19,528 nt of DNA from Candidatus Glassbacteria bacterium RIFCSPLOWO2_12_FULL_58_11 (lineage in GTDB: Bacteria > Gemmatimonadota > Glassbacteria > GWA2-58-10). The notes beneath the pieces are model-generated. The model did no database searches and had not been told where the DNA came from. It saw only the letters and a list, made by a program, of their open reading frames with translations. The DNA is taken from positions 42,553 to 62,080 of the forward strand of contig MFIX01000034.1 of assembly GCA_001780825.1 (NCBI GenBank), given 5' to 3'. Positions 1 through 7,492 of this stretch are shown here, one piece after another (position 1 is the first letter of the stretch; every line of letters starts with the position of its first letter). A program made the translations under genes and the position numbers.

Positions 1-1134
1 ACCGGGGCCTGCTCCAACGCCCTGGTCGCCGACCCGAACGTCGAACTGGTGGCCATGGCCGATATCGCCTCGGACCAGATCGAGAAAAGCCTGGCGGCCT
101 TGAAAGCCGACCGCGACCTGCAGGGCGAGGCCTTTCAGAATAGAATCAAGGTGACCAAGGACATGATTTTCACCGGGCCGGACTCTTTCAAGCAGGTTCT
201 CGCCACGGACATTGACTATGTCATCCTGACCGCTCCTCCGGGTTTCCGCCCCCTGCATTTCGAGGAGGCGGTCATGCGGGGCAAGCATATATTCGCCGAG
301 AAGCCGGTGGCCACCGATCCGGTGGGTTGCCGTAAAATCCGGGCTTCGGCCCAGAAAGCCAAAGATAAGGGCCTCTCGGTGGTGGTCGGGCTGAACGCCA
401 GGCACGACAAGGGCGTGATGGAAACTGTCAAGCGGATCCACGATGGGGCGCTGGGAACGATCCTGTCCGGCAGCCTGCACCGCCTGGGCGGCGGCCTCTG
501 GCACCGCGGCACGAACCCGCGCTGGAGCCAGATGGAATATCAATGCCGCAACTGGTACTATTTCTGCTGGCTCTCCGGCGACCAGATCGTGGAAATGGTG
601 GTGCACCAGCTCGACCTGATGAACTGGGCCATGGGAGCCCATCCGATCAGCGCGCTCGGCCAGGGCGGCCGCCAGGTACGCACCGATCCCAAGTACGGCA
701 ATATCTGGGACCACATGACCATCGATTACGAGTACCCGAACGATGTCCATGTATTCTGCATGCTGCGCCAGTGGGAAAACTGCGACAACGCAAACGACAA
801 CCGGGTCATTGGCACCCTCGGCGAGAGCAACAGCCGGGACACCATCCGGGGACAGAACCGCTGGCGTTACCGGGAAAAGGATGACTCGAGCGTTTACGAG
901 CACCAGGTGCTGATCGAGAGCATCCGCAAGAGCGCCGCCCGCAACGACTGCCTGGACTTCGCGGTCGACAGCACCCTGACCGCGATCCTGGGGCGCGAAT
1001 CCTCCTATACCGGTAAAACGATCACCTGGGATGAGATGGCCAATTCCACGCTCGACCTCTTCCCGAAGAGCTACCAGTTAGGTCCGGCGCCCCAGCGGGG
1101 CGTACCTATGCCGGGATCGCCGCGGCCGCTCTGA
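1..1134 (+). CDS. Gfo/Idh/MocA family oxidoreductase, 3' part (5' end outside window)
   Basis: This is an NAD(P)-dependent oxidoreductase of the Gfo/Idh/MocA family, which usually acts on sugars, inositols or their derivatives. The frame is open from base 1 (reading TGACSNALVADPNVELVAMA), so the start and the Gly-rich nucleotide-binding loop lie mostly upstream. The in-frame ATG at 49 is inside the Rossmann fold and is not the true start. The family EKP motif, whose lysine is a catalytic or substrate-binding residue, is encoded at 298-306 (AEKPVATDP). A second conserved block, VVVGLNARHDKGVMETV, starts near 382. The C-terminal end (TITWDEMANSTLDLFPKSY, then a Pro/Gly-rich tail) resembles the long form common in Planctomycetes and FCB-type genomes. 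The substrate cannot be told from sequence. No partner gene is visible downstream. Confidence 0.9.
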   Translation, partial: TGACSNALVADPNVELVAMADIASDQIEKSLAALKADRDLQGEAFQNRIKVTKDMIFTGPDSFKQVLATDIDYVILTAPPGFRPLHFEEAVMRGKHIFAEKPVATDPVGCRKIRASAQKAKDKGLSVVVGLNARHDKGVMETVKRIHDGALGTILSGSLHRLGGGLWHRGTNPRWSQMEYQCRNWYYFCWLSGDQIVEMVVHQLDLMNWAMGAHPISALGQGGRQVRTDPKYGNIWDHMTIDYEYPNDVHVFCMLRQWENCDNANDNRVIGTLGESNSRDTIRGQNRWRYREKDDSSVYEHQVLIESIRKSAARNDCLDFAVDSTLTAILGRESSYTGKTITWDEMANSTLDLFPKSYQLGPAPQRGVPMPGSPRPL

Positions 1135-1214
1135 CCGGTCGGGCGCCCTCGGCCCCTGATCGGGGATAAAGCATATTTTTCCGGTCCGGTGAATGTTACC
1201 GGCGGCAGGCAATT

Positions 1215-1348
1215 GCCGGACTTCGACCTCTCTCAGGTGAGAGGCGCGGAGTCCGGCTTTGCTGTCCTGAAACGGAGCGCCGCCTTTCCCCCGGCTTGCC
1301 GGGGCTCGGTTTCCCTGCCCCGGCAGGGCTGAAAGCGCGGCTCTCCGC
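1215..1348. other. Run of four consecutive hairpins in the intergenic gap
   Basis: The 249-bp gap between the oxidoreductase and the next gene holds four close inverted repeats. The first is a two-tier stem: GCCGGACT at 1215-1222 pairs with AGTCCGGC at 1250-1257, and inside it CCTCTC (1227-1232) pairs with GAGAGG (1239-1244). The second is CCCCGG-CTTG-CCGGGG at 1289-1304, with a stable C(UUG)G-type loop. The third is CCCTGC-CCCG-GCAGGG at 1313-1328. The fourth is GCGG-CTCT-CCGC at 1337-1348. Only TTT follows the first stem, so it is at best a weak intrinsic terminator for the upstream gene. The cluster could be a terminator region, a REP-like repeat or a structured leader of the downstream gene; the sequence alone does not decide. 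Confidence 0.5.
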
Positions 1349-1383
1349 TGAAAGTCACAGGCCCTGACACTCGAGAAAAGGCG

Positions 1384-2061
1384 ATGAACCTGGAGGAACA
1401 GCTCTCGATTTTTTTGGGACAAATCGGAGAAAAGCTGGAGAAATTGATCCGGCCGCTGGCCGTTCCGTCAGCCGGGGACAAGGAAGAGCAGGAGGCCGCA
1501 CTGCGGTTCAAGCTCTATAATGAAATCCTGGCGGAACGGATCAACAGCCTTCTGGACCCCGGCCGGGACCTGGCCGATTGCCGGATCCTGGTGCTGGAAA
1601 ACGGCACCGGCATTCTTTCCCGGAGCCTGGCCCAGGGGGATGTCGATGTGGTGGCCGTGGCTCCGACCAGGGAGCTCGCCCGGCTGGCCCGCCGCCTGAA
1701 CCAGTACCCCAATGTCATCTACCGCTGGTTCGATCCGTTCCCCGTGACCCGGGAATTCGACCTGATTGTCTGCGCCGGCCTGCTCGCCATGTTCCCTCCC
1801 GATCTCGCCGCGGCTCTGCTGGTAAGCCTGGCCGGCTTCTGCAGGAGAAAGCTGCTGCTCGAGCTGCCGCTGACCCTGTCCTGGTACCGCAAAATATTTT
1901 CCCGGGAAAAAATAACGGGTGAGTTTGAACCCACCCGTTTCGAGAAAGAAGAAATATTCAGCCTGCTCGAAAACACCTGCGGACTATTGATCTCCGAACA
2001 CCGGACCGATAACAACCGCATCCTGCTCAAGGCCCTCAGGAAAGCACATTTCGTCCATTAG
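1384..2061 (+). CDS. Class I SAM-dependent methyltransferase-like protein
   Basis: This 225-residue soluble protein looks like a class I (Rossmann-fold) methyltransferase. A motif-I-like glycine loop is at residues 68-76 (ILVLENGTG), a motif-II-like strand at about 89-95 (VVAVAPT), and a motif-IV-like strand at 125-130 (FDLIVC), followed by a helix ending in FPPD. The glycine loop is degenerate: the usual D/E-x-G-x-G-x-G acidic-Gly pattern reads LENGTG, so SAM binding may be weak. No substrate can be named. The ATG at 1384 has only a weak upstream AAAAGG at short spacing. The 3' end overlaps the convergent symporter gene by 26 bp. It could also be an inactive methyltransferase fold. Confidence 0.6.
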   Translation: MNLEEQLSIFLGQIGEKLEKLIRPLAVPSAGDKEEQEAALRFKLYNEILAERINSLLDPGRDLADCRILVLENGTGILSRSLAQGDVDVVAVAPTRELARLARRLNQYPNVIYRWFDPFPVTREFDLIVCAGLLAMFPPDLAAALLVSLAGFCRRKLLLELPLTLSWYRKIFSREKITGEFEPTRFEKEEIFSLLENTCGLLISEHRTDNNRILLKALRKAHFVH

Positions 2062-3412
2062 GACGGAAATAGGAATTGCTCACCTTGACGATCACCCCGC
2101 TGAGCAGCAGCAGCCCCACCAGATTGGGAAGCGCCATCAGGCCGTTCATCACGTCCGAAAGCAGCCACACCGTTTTGAGCTTGGCTATCGAGCCGACAAA
2201 GACCATGATCGTGAAGACCAGCCGGTAGGGCGCCACCGATCTTTCGCCAAGAAGGTACTCGAGCGATTTTTCACCGTAATAGGACCAGCCGAGGATCGTC
2301 GAATAGGCGAACAGCGCCAGTCCGATTGCCACGATGATCCCGCCCGATTGTCCGGGCAGCCCGCGGCTGAATGCCTCGGTGCTCAGTTGCGCGCCGTCCA
2401 GGCCGCTGGTCCAGGCGCCGGTCTGAAGAATGACGAACCCGGTCATGCTGCAAACCACGATGGTATCGATGAAAGTCTGGGTCATCGAGACCATGGCCTG
2501 GCGCACCGGGTGGCTGGTCTGCGCGGCGGCCGCGGCGATAGCCGAGCTGCCCAGGCCGGACTCGTTGGAAAAGACTCCGCGGGCCACGCCCATGCGGATG
2601 GTCATCATCACGGTCGCCCCGGCAAACCCGCCGACCGCCGCGGTGGGAGTGAAAGCCTCGATGAGGATCCACTTGATTACGCCGGGCACGGCCTGAATGT
2701 TCTCGATGATTATATAGAGCGCCGCCCCGACATAGAACAGGATCATCACCGGCACCAGCAGGCTGGCTACCCGGCCAATCGACTTGATCCCGCCCAGCAG
2801 CACCATCCCTGTCGCTACTGTCATAATAAGCCCGGTCACCCAGCGCTCCACGCCGAAACTGCCCTGGATGGCATCGCTGACACTGTTGGACTGAACCATG
2901 TTGCCGATCCCGAAGGAGGCCAGGCAGGCGAAAACGGCGAACAGCACCCCCAGCCACTTCCAGCCCAGCCCCACGCTGAGGTAGTACATCGGCCCGCCGC
3001 ACATCATCCCCTTTTTGTCCACGGTGCGGTATTTTACCGCCAGCAGGGCCTCGGCGTACTTTGTCGCCATGCCGAACAGCCCGGTGATCCACATCCAGAA
3101 CAGCGCCCCCGGTCCTCCGGCGGCGATCGCCGTGGCTACTCCGGCGATATTGCCGGTGCCCACTGTCGCGGCCAGAGCGGTCATCAGCGCCTGGAAGTGG
3201 CTGATATCTCCCGCGCTTTCCTTGTCCCGCCTCTTGATAAACGCCAGGTGCAGCGAGGGCAGCAGGGTGGAGAACTGCAATCCCCGCAGGGCCAGGGTCA
3301 AATAGATGCCCGTTCCCACGAGCAGGACCAGCATCGGCGGACCCCAGACCAGTCCGCTTAAATAATCGAGGGCATTGTTGAATTGATCCAGAAATCCGGT
3401 GCCGGTTTCCAA
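2036..3412 (-). CDS. Sodium:alanine/glycine symporter (AGCS family)
   Basis: This inner-membrane carrier of 458 residues couples uptake of alanine, glycine or related amino acids to sodium. It is full length for the AGCS (DagA/AlsT) family and is almost entirely hydrophobic, with about ten or eleven predicted helices. Family hallmarks are VGTGNIAGVATA at residues 84-95 and GGPGALFWMW at 99-108, which matches the sodium:alanine symporter signature. The C-terminal half keeps a second conserved block around MGVARGVFSNESGLGSSAIAA. The start is TTG at 3412 and is supported by GGAGG five bases upstream (3418-3422 on this strand). Its 3' end overlaps the convergent methyltransferase-like gene. It appears to be a single-gene transcription unit. 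Confidence 0.93.
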   Translation of the reverse strand: METGTGFLDQFNNALDYLSGLVWGPPMLVLLVGTGIYLTLALRGLQFSTLLPSLHLAFIKRRDKESAGDISHFQALMTALAATVGTGNIAGVATAIAAGGPGALFWMWITGLFGMATKYAEALLAVKYRTVDKKGMMCGGPMYYLSVGLGWKWLGVLFAVFACLASFGIGNMVQSNSVSDAIQGSFGVERWVTGLIMTVATGMVLLGGIKSIGRVASLLVPVMILFYVGAALYIIIENIQAVPGVIKWILIEAFTPTAAVGGFAGATVMMTIRMGVARGVFSNESGLGSSAIAAAAAQTSHPVRQAMVSMTQTFIDTIVVCSMTGFVILQTGAWTSGLDGAQLSTEAFSRGLPGQSGGIIVAIGLALFAYSTILGWSYYGEKSLEYLLGERSVAPYRLVFTIMVFVGSIAKLKTVWLLSDVMNGLMALPNLVGLLLLSGVIVKVSNSYFRPNGRNVLS

Positions 3413-3469
3413 GCAGGCCTCCAGGGGTTGGGCATGAAAGGCGGGTGCGAGAGCTTTATCGAATTTGCA

Positions 3470-3498
3470 AATCTAAAAGCCGCCAGGCGGGGGGGCAA
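3470..3498 (-). promoter_or_regulatory. Candidate sigma70-type promoter for the AGCS symporter
   Basis: On the minus strand, TTGCCC (3493-3498) and TAGATT (3470-3475) are separated by 17 bases, each matching four of six consensus positions. It lies about 58 bases upstream of the TTG start of the symporter and points toward it. The spacer contains an imperfect GC-rich inverted repeat (CGCCTGGCG). The assignment rests on pattern only. Confidence 0.35.
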
Positions 3499-3601
3499 TT
3501 TATTTCTCGATAAACAGAAAAAGCTGACGATCAATGTCCGGGCACTTCAAATGACTCTCATGGTATTGGTGCTTGGCAAGTTCAGAAACCAGAGTTTAAG
3601 A

Positions 3602-3630
3602 TTGCAGTGGAAATTCATTTTCCATAATTC
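3602..3630 (+). promoter_or_regulatory. Candidate promoter with a dyad in the spacer, upstream of the HicB-like gene
   Basis: TTGCAG (3602-3607) and TAATTC (3625-3630) are 17 bases apart. The whole spacer is a perfect dyad, TGGAAA-ttcat-TTTCCA (3608-3624). It sits about 48 bases before the HicB-like start. A dyad between the -35 and -10 boxes is a classic operator position for a repressor. No DNA-binding domain is seen in the short HicB-like protein itself, so any regulator would be encoded elsewhere. Confidence 0.35.
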
Positions 3631-3677
3631 ATATCCCGGCTGTGACTATAGACGAACCATTCGGAAGGAGAACTGTA

Positions 3678-3842
3678 GTGAAAGCGAAACATATTTTTCA
3701 GGTAATTGTCGAACAGGAGGAGGCAGGATTATTTGTCGCTGAATGTCCGGCCTTGAAAGCCTGCTATACTCAGGGCAGGACTTATGAAGAGGTTATTGAG
3801 AACATCAAAGATGTGATTAGTCTCTGTATGGAAGAATTTTAA
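3678..3842 (+). CDS. Solitary HicB-like antitoxin-fold protein (UPF0150)
   Basis: This 54-residue protein has the HicB/UPF0150 pattern: an N-terminal strand (HIFQVIVEQEEAG), then FVAECPALKACYTQGRTYEEVIENI, which is the usual 'x-P-x-L-x-x-C-x-T-Q-G-x-T-x-E-E' core. In classical HicAB systems HicB binds and neutralises the RNase HicA. Here no HicA-like gene (the short His-containing dsRBD-like toxin) is found on either side, and the C-terminal ribbon-helix-helix or HTH part of full HicB is absent. The start is placed at GTG 3678 because GGAAGGAG (3663-3670) lies seven bases before it; the extra residues in frame upstream do not resemble the family. It may be an orphan antitoxin or a stand-alone HicB-fold protein. 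Confidence 0.7.
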   Translation: MKAKHIFQVIVEQEEAGLFVAECPALKACYTQGRTYEEVIENIKDVISLCMEEF

Positions 3843-3915
3843 CTCAAAATGTAATGCCAGCGCTTAATACCAAAGATTCTTGTTCCATTTAGGTCCGGGA
3901 AAAATCCGGCCGCCT

Positions 3916-6900
3916 TCAATCCCGCCAGTCGAGCAGCGAATAGATGGTCGGCAGCAGCAGCAGGGTGAGAATAGTCCCGACCATCAGCCCGCCGATCACC
4001 ACCACCGCCATCGGCGTGCGCACCTCGCTGCCCTCCCCAAGGCCAATCGCCATCGGCAGCAGCCCCAGAACCGTTGTGCCCGTGGTCATCAGGATTGGCC
4101 GCAGCCGCACCGTGCCCGCCTGGATCAGCGCCTCGTTCTTCGGCATGCCCTCCCGGCGCAGCACATTGACATAGTCCACCATCACGATCGCATTGTTGAC
4201 CACAATTCCGCAGAGCATCACCACGCCGATCAGCGCCACTATGCTGATAATGCCGCTGGTCAGGTAAAGCGACCAGACCACCCCGATCAGGCCGAAGGGG
4301 ATGGTGAACATGATCACGAAAGGATGCAGCAGGGACTCGAACTGGCTGGCCATCACCAGGTACACCAGGAAAATGGCGAGGCAGAAGGCGAATATCATGC
4401 TGTCCATCGCCCGTTTCATCTCCATGCCCTGGCCGCCGAACTTGACCGAAATCTCGGGCGGCACGTTAAGTGTGGCCAGGGCCGTCTGGATCCGTCCGAT
4501 CACCGTTCCCAAATCCGCTCCGGCCAGGCCGGCGGAAATCACCGCCACCCGCTCCTGATCGACCCGCCGGATCTCACTCGGGCCCTGCTGAACTACCAGG
4601 TCGGCCACTGCATCCAGGGTAATCGGCCGCCCGTCGATATTGGCCACGGTGAGCTTGCGGATTGCCTCCAGACGGTCGCGGTCGGCCTCCTCCACACGCA
4701 CGCGGATATCCACCTGGCGGCCGCCGCGATGAAATTCGGTGGGGACTTCCCCGAGAACTTTGCCGCGAACCACCTGCGCCAGCTGGCTGATCGTCAGGTT
4801 CAGGGAGGCCAGGCGGTCGCGGTCGAACAGAACCTGAATTTCCGGATTGCCGCTCTCGGCCGAGCTCTTGATATCCGACAGGCCGGGGACCTCCGCCAGA
4901 CGCTGTGAAACCTCATCCGCCAGTTGGGAAAGCGTCCGCAGGTTGTAACCCCGGATCTCGATCTCCACCGGCGTCTTGTAGCTGTAAAGGACCGGCCGGC
5001 CGAACTTGACGCTGATCCCCGGGATAAGCTCGAACTGCATGCGCAGACGGTCGATCAGGCTGTCCTCGGCCGCGCGGTTCAAACCGCTGTTGGTCAGGAT
5101 GCTCATCTGGCCGATATCCTCGCGCTCCTCCTTAAGGCTGCCCCCGGTCATGCTGCTCGAGCCGGCCGTAAGATATACCATGCGCACTTCCGGCTGGGCC
5201 GAGGTAAGCCGCTGCATCCGGGCCAGGACATCCCGGGTGCTCTCGACCGGCGTGCCGACCGGCATCTTTAGACCCACCAGTATCTCGTTCTGGCTCATCT
5301 CCGGGATCAGCTCGTGCCCCAGCCGGGGATAAAGCAGGATCGAGGAGATGAATACGAGCACCGCCAGCAGCAATGTCGCCAGCCGGTGCCGCAGGACCCA
5401 GACCAGCGCCTGCCCGTAGGCGGCCTCGAAGCGGGGATAAAATGAATCATAGAGCAGCAGTAATGGATAGATCAAAAGCTTCAGGAAGTGCGCCAGACCG
5501 TAGGCCAGATATTTAACCAGGGTCAGTAGGGTGAACGGCAGGAAATAGAACATCCAGCGGAAAGGCAAAGCCAGTGCATCCAATGCCCGATAAAGCCAGG
5601 CGGGAACTTTTCGCGGCGGCCTGTCCGGAGATTTCTGCATCCGCTGCGGGTCCTCGGCGCTTGCGCCCGGGGGCGTCTGCGACGCGCCGAAAGTCCTGCC
5701 GCCGCTGAACCCGGAGCTCATTACCGGAATCAGGGTCAGGGCCACCAGCAGACTGGCCACCAGGCTGTAAGTCACGGTCAGGGATTGGTCGGTAAACAAC
5801 TGGCCGGCCACCCCGGTGACAAATATTATCGGCAGGAACACGCAGACCGTGGTCAGAGTCGAGGCGGTCACCGCTTTACCGACCAGGGCGGCGCCGAGAT
5901 TCGAGGCCTCGACCGGGTCCTTGCCCTGCTTCAGGTAGCGGTCTATCGATTCGAGAACCACAATCGAGTTATCGACAAGCATGCCCACCCCCAGGGCCAG
6001 CCCGCCGAGAGACATGATATTGAGCGACACCCCGGAGACAAACATGAAGAAAAAGGTCGCCACCACGCAGATCGGAATAGCCAGTGAGATGATGACGGTC
6101 GCCCCGACCCGCTGAAGGAAGATGTAGAGCACGATCACTGCCAGGAGGCCGCCGATAACCGCGGTTTTCAGCACCTCCTTGATCGACTGGTCGATAAAAT
6201 GGGACTGGTCGGTAATCACGGCGAGCCTGAACCCGGCGTCGTTCTCGCCGAATTCCTTGCGGATCTCGCTCAGGCGCTCCTGGACCCGCCGGGCAACCAG
6301 GATCGTGTTGGCGTCCGCCTCCTTGTAAACCGCCAGCTCAACATTTTCCCGGCCGTTGACCTCGGTGACCATCGTGCGGTCTTTGTAGCCGCGCTTGACC
6401 TCGGCCACATCCGACAGGCGGATCAGCGCATTCTGGCGGCGCTCGATAATGATGTCGGAGATTTCCTCGGGAGACTTGTACTGGTTCAGCGTGCGCACCA
6501 GGTAGTCCATCTCGCCGTTGGACAGGGTGCCCCCGGTAAGGTTGATATTCTCGGCGCCCACCCGGCCGGCGACAGTCTCGACAGACATCCCGAGGGAGGC
6601 GAGCTTGCGCTCGCTGAGGGCGACATGGATTTCCTCCTCCAGCCCGCCCGAAACCTCGATCGCCGCCACTCCGTCCACGGTTTCGAGCTTGTTCTTGAGG
6701 CGCTCCTCGGCCATGGTGCGCAGTGCGATCAGGTCGATTTCGCTGGAGGTCAGGGCCAGGCGCATGATCGGTTCGAGACTCGGATCGTAGCGCAGGATGA
6801 TCGGTTTCTGGATTTCCTGCGGCAGGCGGATCCGGTCGAGCTTCTCGCGCAGGTCGAGCGAGGCGAAATCCATCTGGGTGCCCCACTCGAACTCCACGGT

Positions 6901-7173
6901 CACATCGCTGAGCCCGGCCCGGGAGCGGCTCGAAACCCGGATTACATTATTGACCACGCTTACCGCTTCCTCAACCGGCCGGGTCACCAGATTTTCCACT
7001 TCCTCAGGGGCCGCGCCGGGAAAGTCCGTGCGCACCGACAGCGTCGGGTAAGAGATATCGGGCAGGAGGTTGATCGGCAGACGCTGGTAGGCCACCGCAC
7101 CGAACAGCACCAGGGTGACCATCAGCATGGTTACGGTGACCGGCCTGCGGATGGAAGCTTCGACTATTTTCAC
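3916..7173 (-). CDS. RND efflux permease (AcrB/HAE1-like) with an enlarged central loop
   Basis: This inner-membrane, proton-driven RND exporter subunit of 1085 residues exports hydrophobic or amphiphilic compounds in its family. The N-terminus (VEASIRRPVTVTMLMV) and the porter block LPDISYPTLSVRTDFPGAAPEEVE (about residues 36-59) are typical. The helix-4 motif LGVGMLVDNSIVVLES keeps D401 of the proton relay and has Asn402 where AcrB has a second Asp. The helix-10 region has GIVVNNAIVMVDYVN. The loop joining the two halves (about residues 485-595) is roughly 110 residues, against about 45 in AcrB; it has a Pro/Ser-rich stretch followed by two extra hydrophobic segments (about 535-578). The start is GTG at 7173, directly after an in-frame TAA. 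No periplasmic adaptor or TolC-like gene is adjacent, so partners must be encoded elsewhere. Confidence 0.93.
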   Translation of the reverse strand: MKIVEASIRRPVTVTMLMVTLVLFGAVAYQRLPINLLPDISYPTLSVRTDFPGAAPEEVENLVTRPVEEAVSVVNNVIRVSSRSRAGLSDVTVEFEWGTQMDFASLDLREKLDRIRLPQEIQKPIILRYDPSLEPIMRLALTSSEIDLIALRTMAEERLKNKLETVDGVAAIEVSGGLEEEIHVALSERKLASLGMSVETVAGRVGAENINLTGGTLSNGEMDYLVRTLNQYKSPEEISDIIIERRQNALIRLSDVAEVKRGYKDRTMVTEVNGRENVELAVYKEADANTILVARRVQERLSEIRKEFGENDAGFRLAVITDQSHFIDQSIKEVLKTAVIGGLLAVIVLYIFLQRVGATVIISLAIPICVVATFFFMFVSGVSLNIMSLGGLALGVGMLVDNSIVVLESIDRYLKQGKDPVEASNLGAALVGKAVTASTLTTVCVFLPIIFVTGVAGQLFTDQSLTVTYSLVASLLVALTLIPVMSSGFSGGRTFGASQTPPGASAEDPQRMQKSPDRPPRKVPAWLYRALDALALPFRWMFYFLPFTLLTLVKYLAYGLAHFLKLLIYPLLLLYDSFYPRFEAAYGQALVWVLRHRLATLLLAVLVFISSILLYPRLGHELIPEMSQNEILVGLKMPVGTPVESTRDVLARMQRLTSAQPEVRMVYLTAGSSSMTGGSLKEEREDIGQMSILTNSGLNRAAEDSLIDRLRMQFELIPGISVKFGRPVLYSYKTPVEIEIRGYNLRTLSQLADEVSQRLAEVPGLSDIKSSAESGNPEIQVLFDRDRLASLNLTISQLAQVVRGKVLGEVPTEFHRGGRQVDIRVRVEEADRDRLEAIRKLTVANIDGRPITLDAVADLVVQQGPSEIRRVDQERVAVISAGLAGADLGTVIGRIQTALATLNVPPEISVKFGGQGMEMKRAMDSMIFAFCLAIFLVYLVMASQFESLLHPFVIMFTIPFGLIGVVWSLYLTSGIISIVALIGVVMLCGIVVNNAIVMVDYVNVLRREGMPKNEALIQAGTVRLRPILMTTGTTVLGLLPMAIGLGEGSEVRTPMAVVVIGGLMVGTILTLLLLPTIYSLLDWRD

Positions 7174-7273
7174 TTAGCGGAATTCCGTCTTTGTTCAAAT
7201 ATAATATCGCCGGCCGCCGGTTACTCCCCGGCGCGGAATTACCCGGAACTGCCGGCACTAAATAAAAGGCTAC

Positions 7274-7302
7274 ATTAGAATATCACGCAAGCCGTGTGTC
7301 AA
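7274..7302 (-). promoter_or_regulatory. Strong sigma70-type promoter for the RND permease
   Basis: Read on the minus strand, a perfect -35 box TTGACA (7297-7302) and TCTAAT (7274-7279, one mismatch to TATAAT) are separated by exactly 17 bases. Transcription would begin near 7267 and leave a leader of about 90-95 bases before the GTG start of the permease. This shows that the pump gene has its own promoter and is not the tail of an adaptor-pump operon. Confidence 0.65.
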
Positions 7303-7403
7303 GGCTTTTCTTGAAAAGAGCGCAAAGGTTCTTTGTCTATACACGGGAAACCCTCAGAAGGTTACAGTTATTATCCCGCAGGTAATGCAGGACGGATTAT
7401 AAC

Positions 7404-7432
7404 TTGAAGCCTGGCCGGGCGGCTGCTATATT
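7404..7432 (+). promoter_or_regulatory. Candidate sigma70-type promoter for the DUF2264 gene
   Basis: TTGAAG (7404-7409) and TATATT (7427-7432) are 17 bases apart, and a TGC just before the -10 gives an extended -10 element. Transcription would start near 7439, about 54 bases before the ATG at 7493. Together with the minus-strand promoter at 7274-7302 it accounts for most of the 319-bp divergent gap at 7174-7492; I see nothing else coding there. Confidence 0.5.
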
Positions 7433-7492
7433 CAGGAACGTATCCTCGACTCCAGGCCTCGTTACAGTTTACCCAGCCGCTCCGGAGCAAGC

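Noticed and set aside
3413..3915. A hicA toxin gene beside the HicB-like gene
   Set aside because: All frames on both strands were read; none shows the short Lys/Gly-His HicA pattern.
3880..7278. Two plus-strand open frames of about 340-360 codons opposite the RND permease
   Set aside because: Both mirror the RND gene, have His/Asp/Gln-rich composition and no family features.
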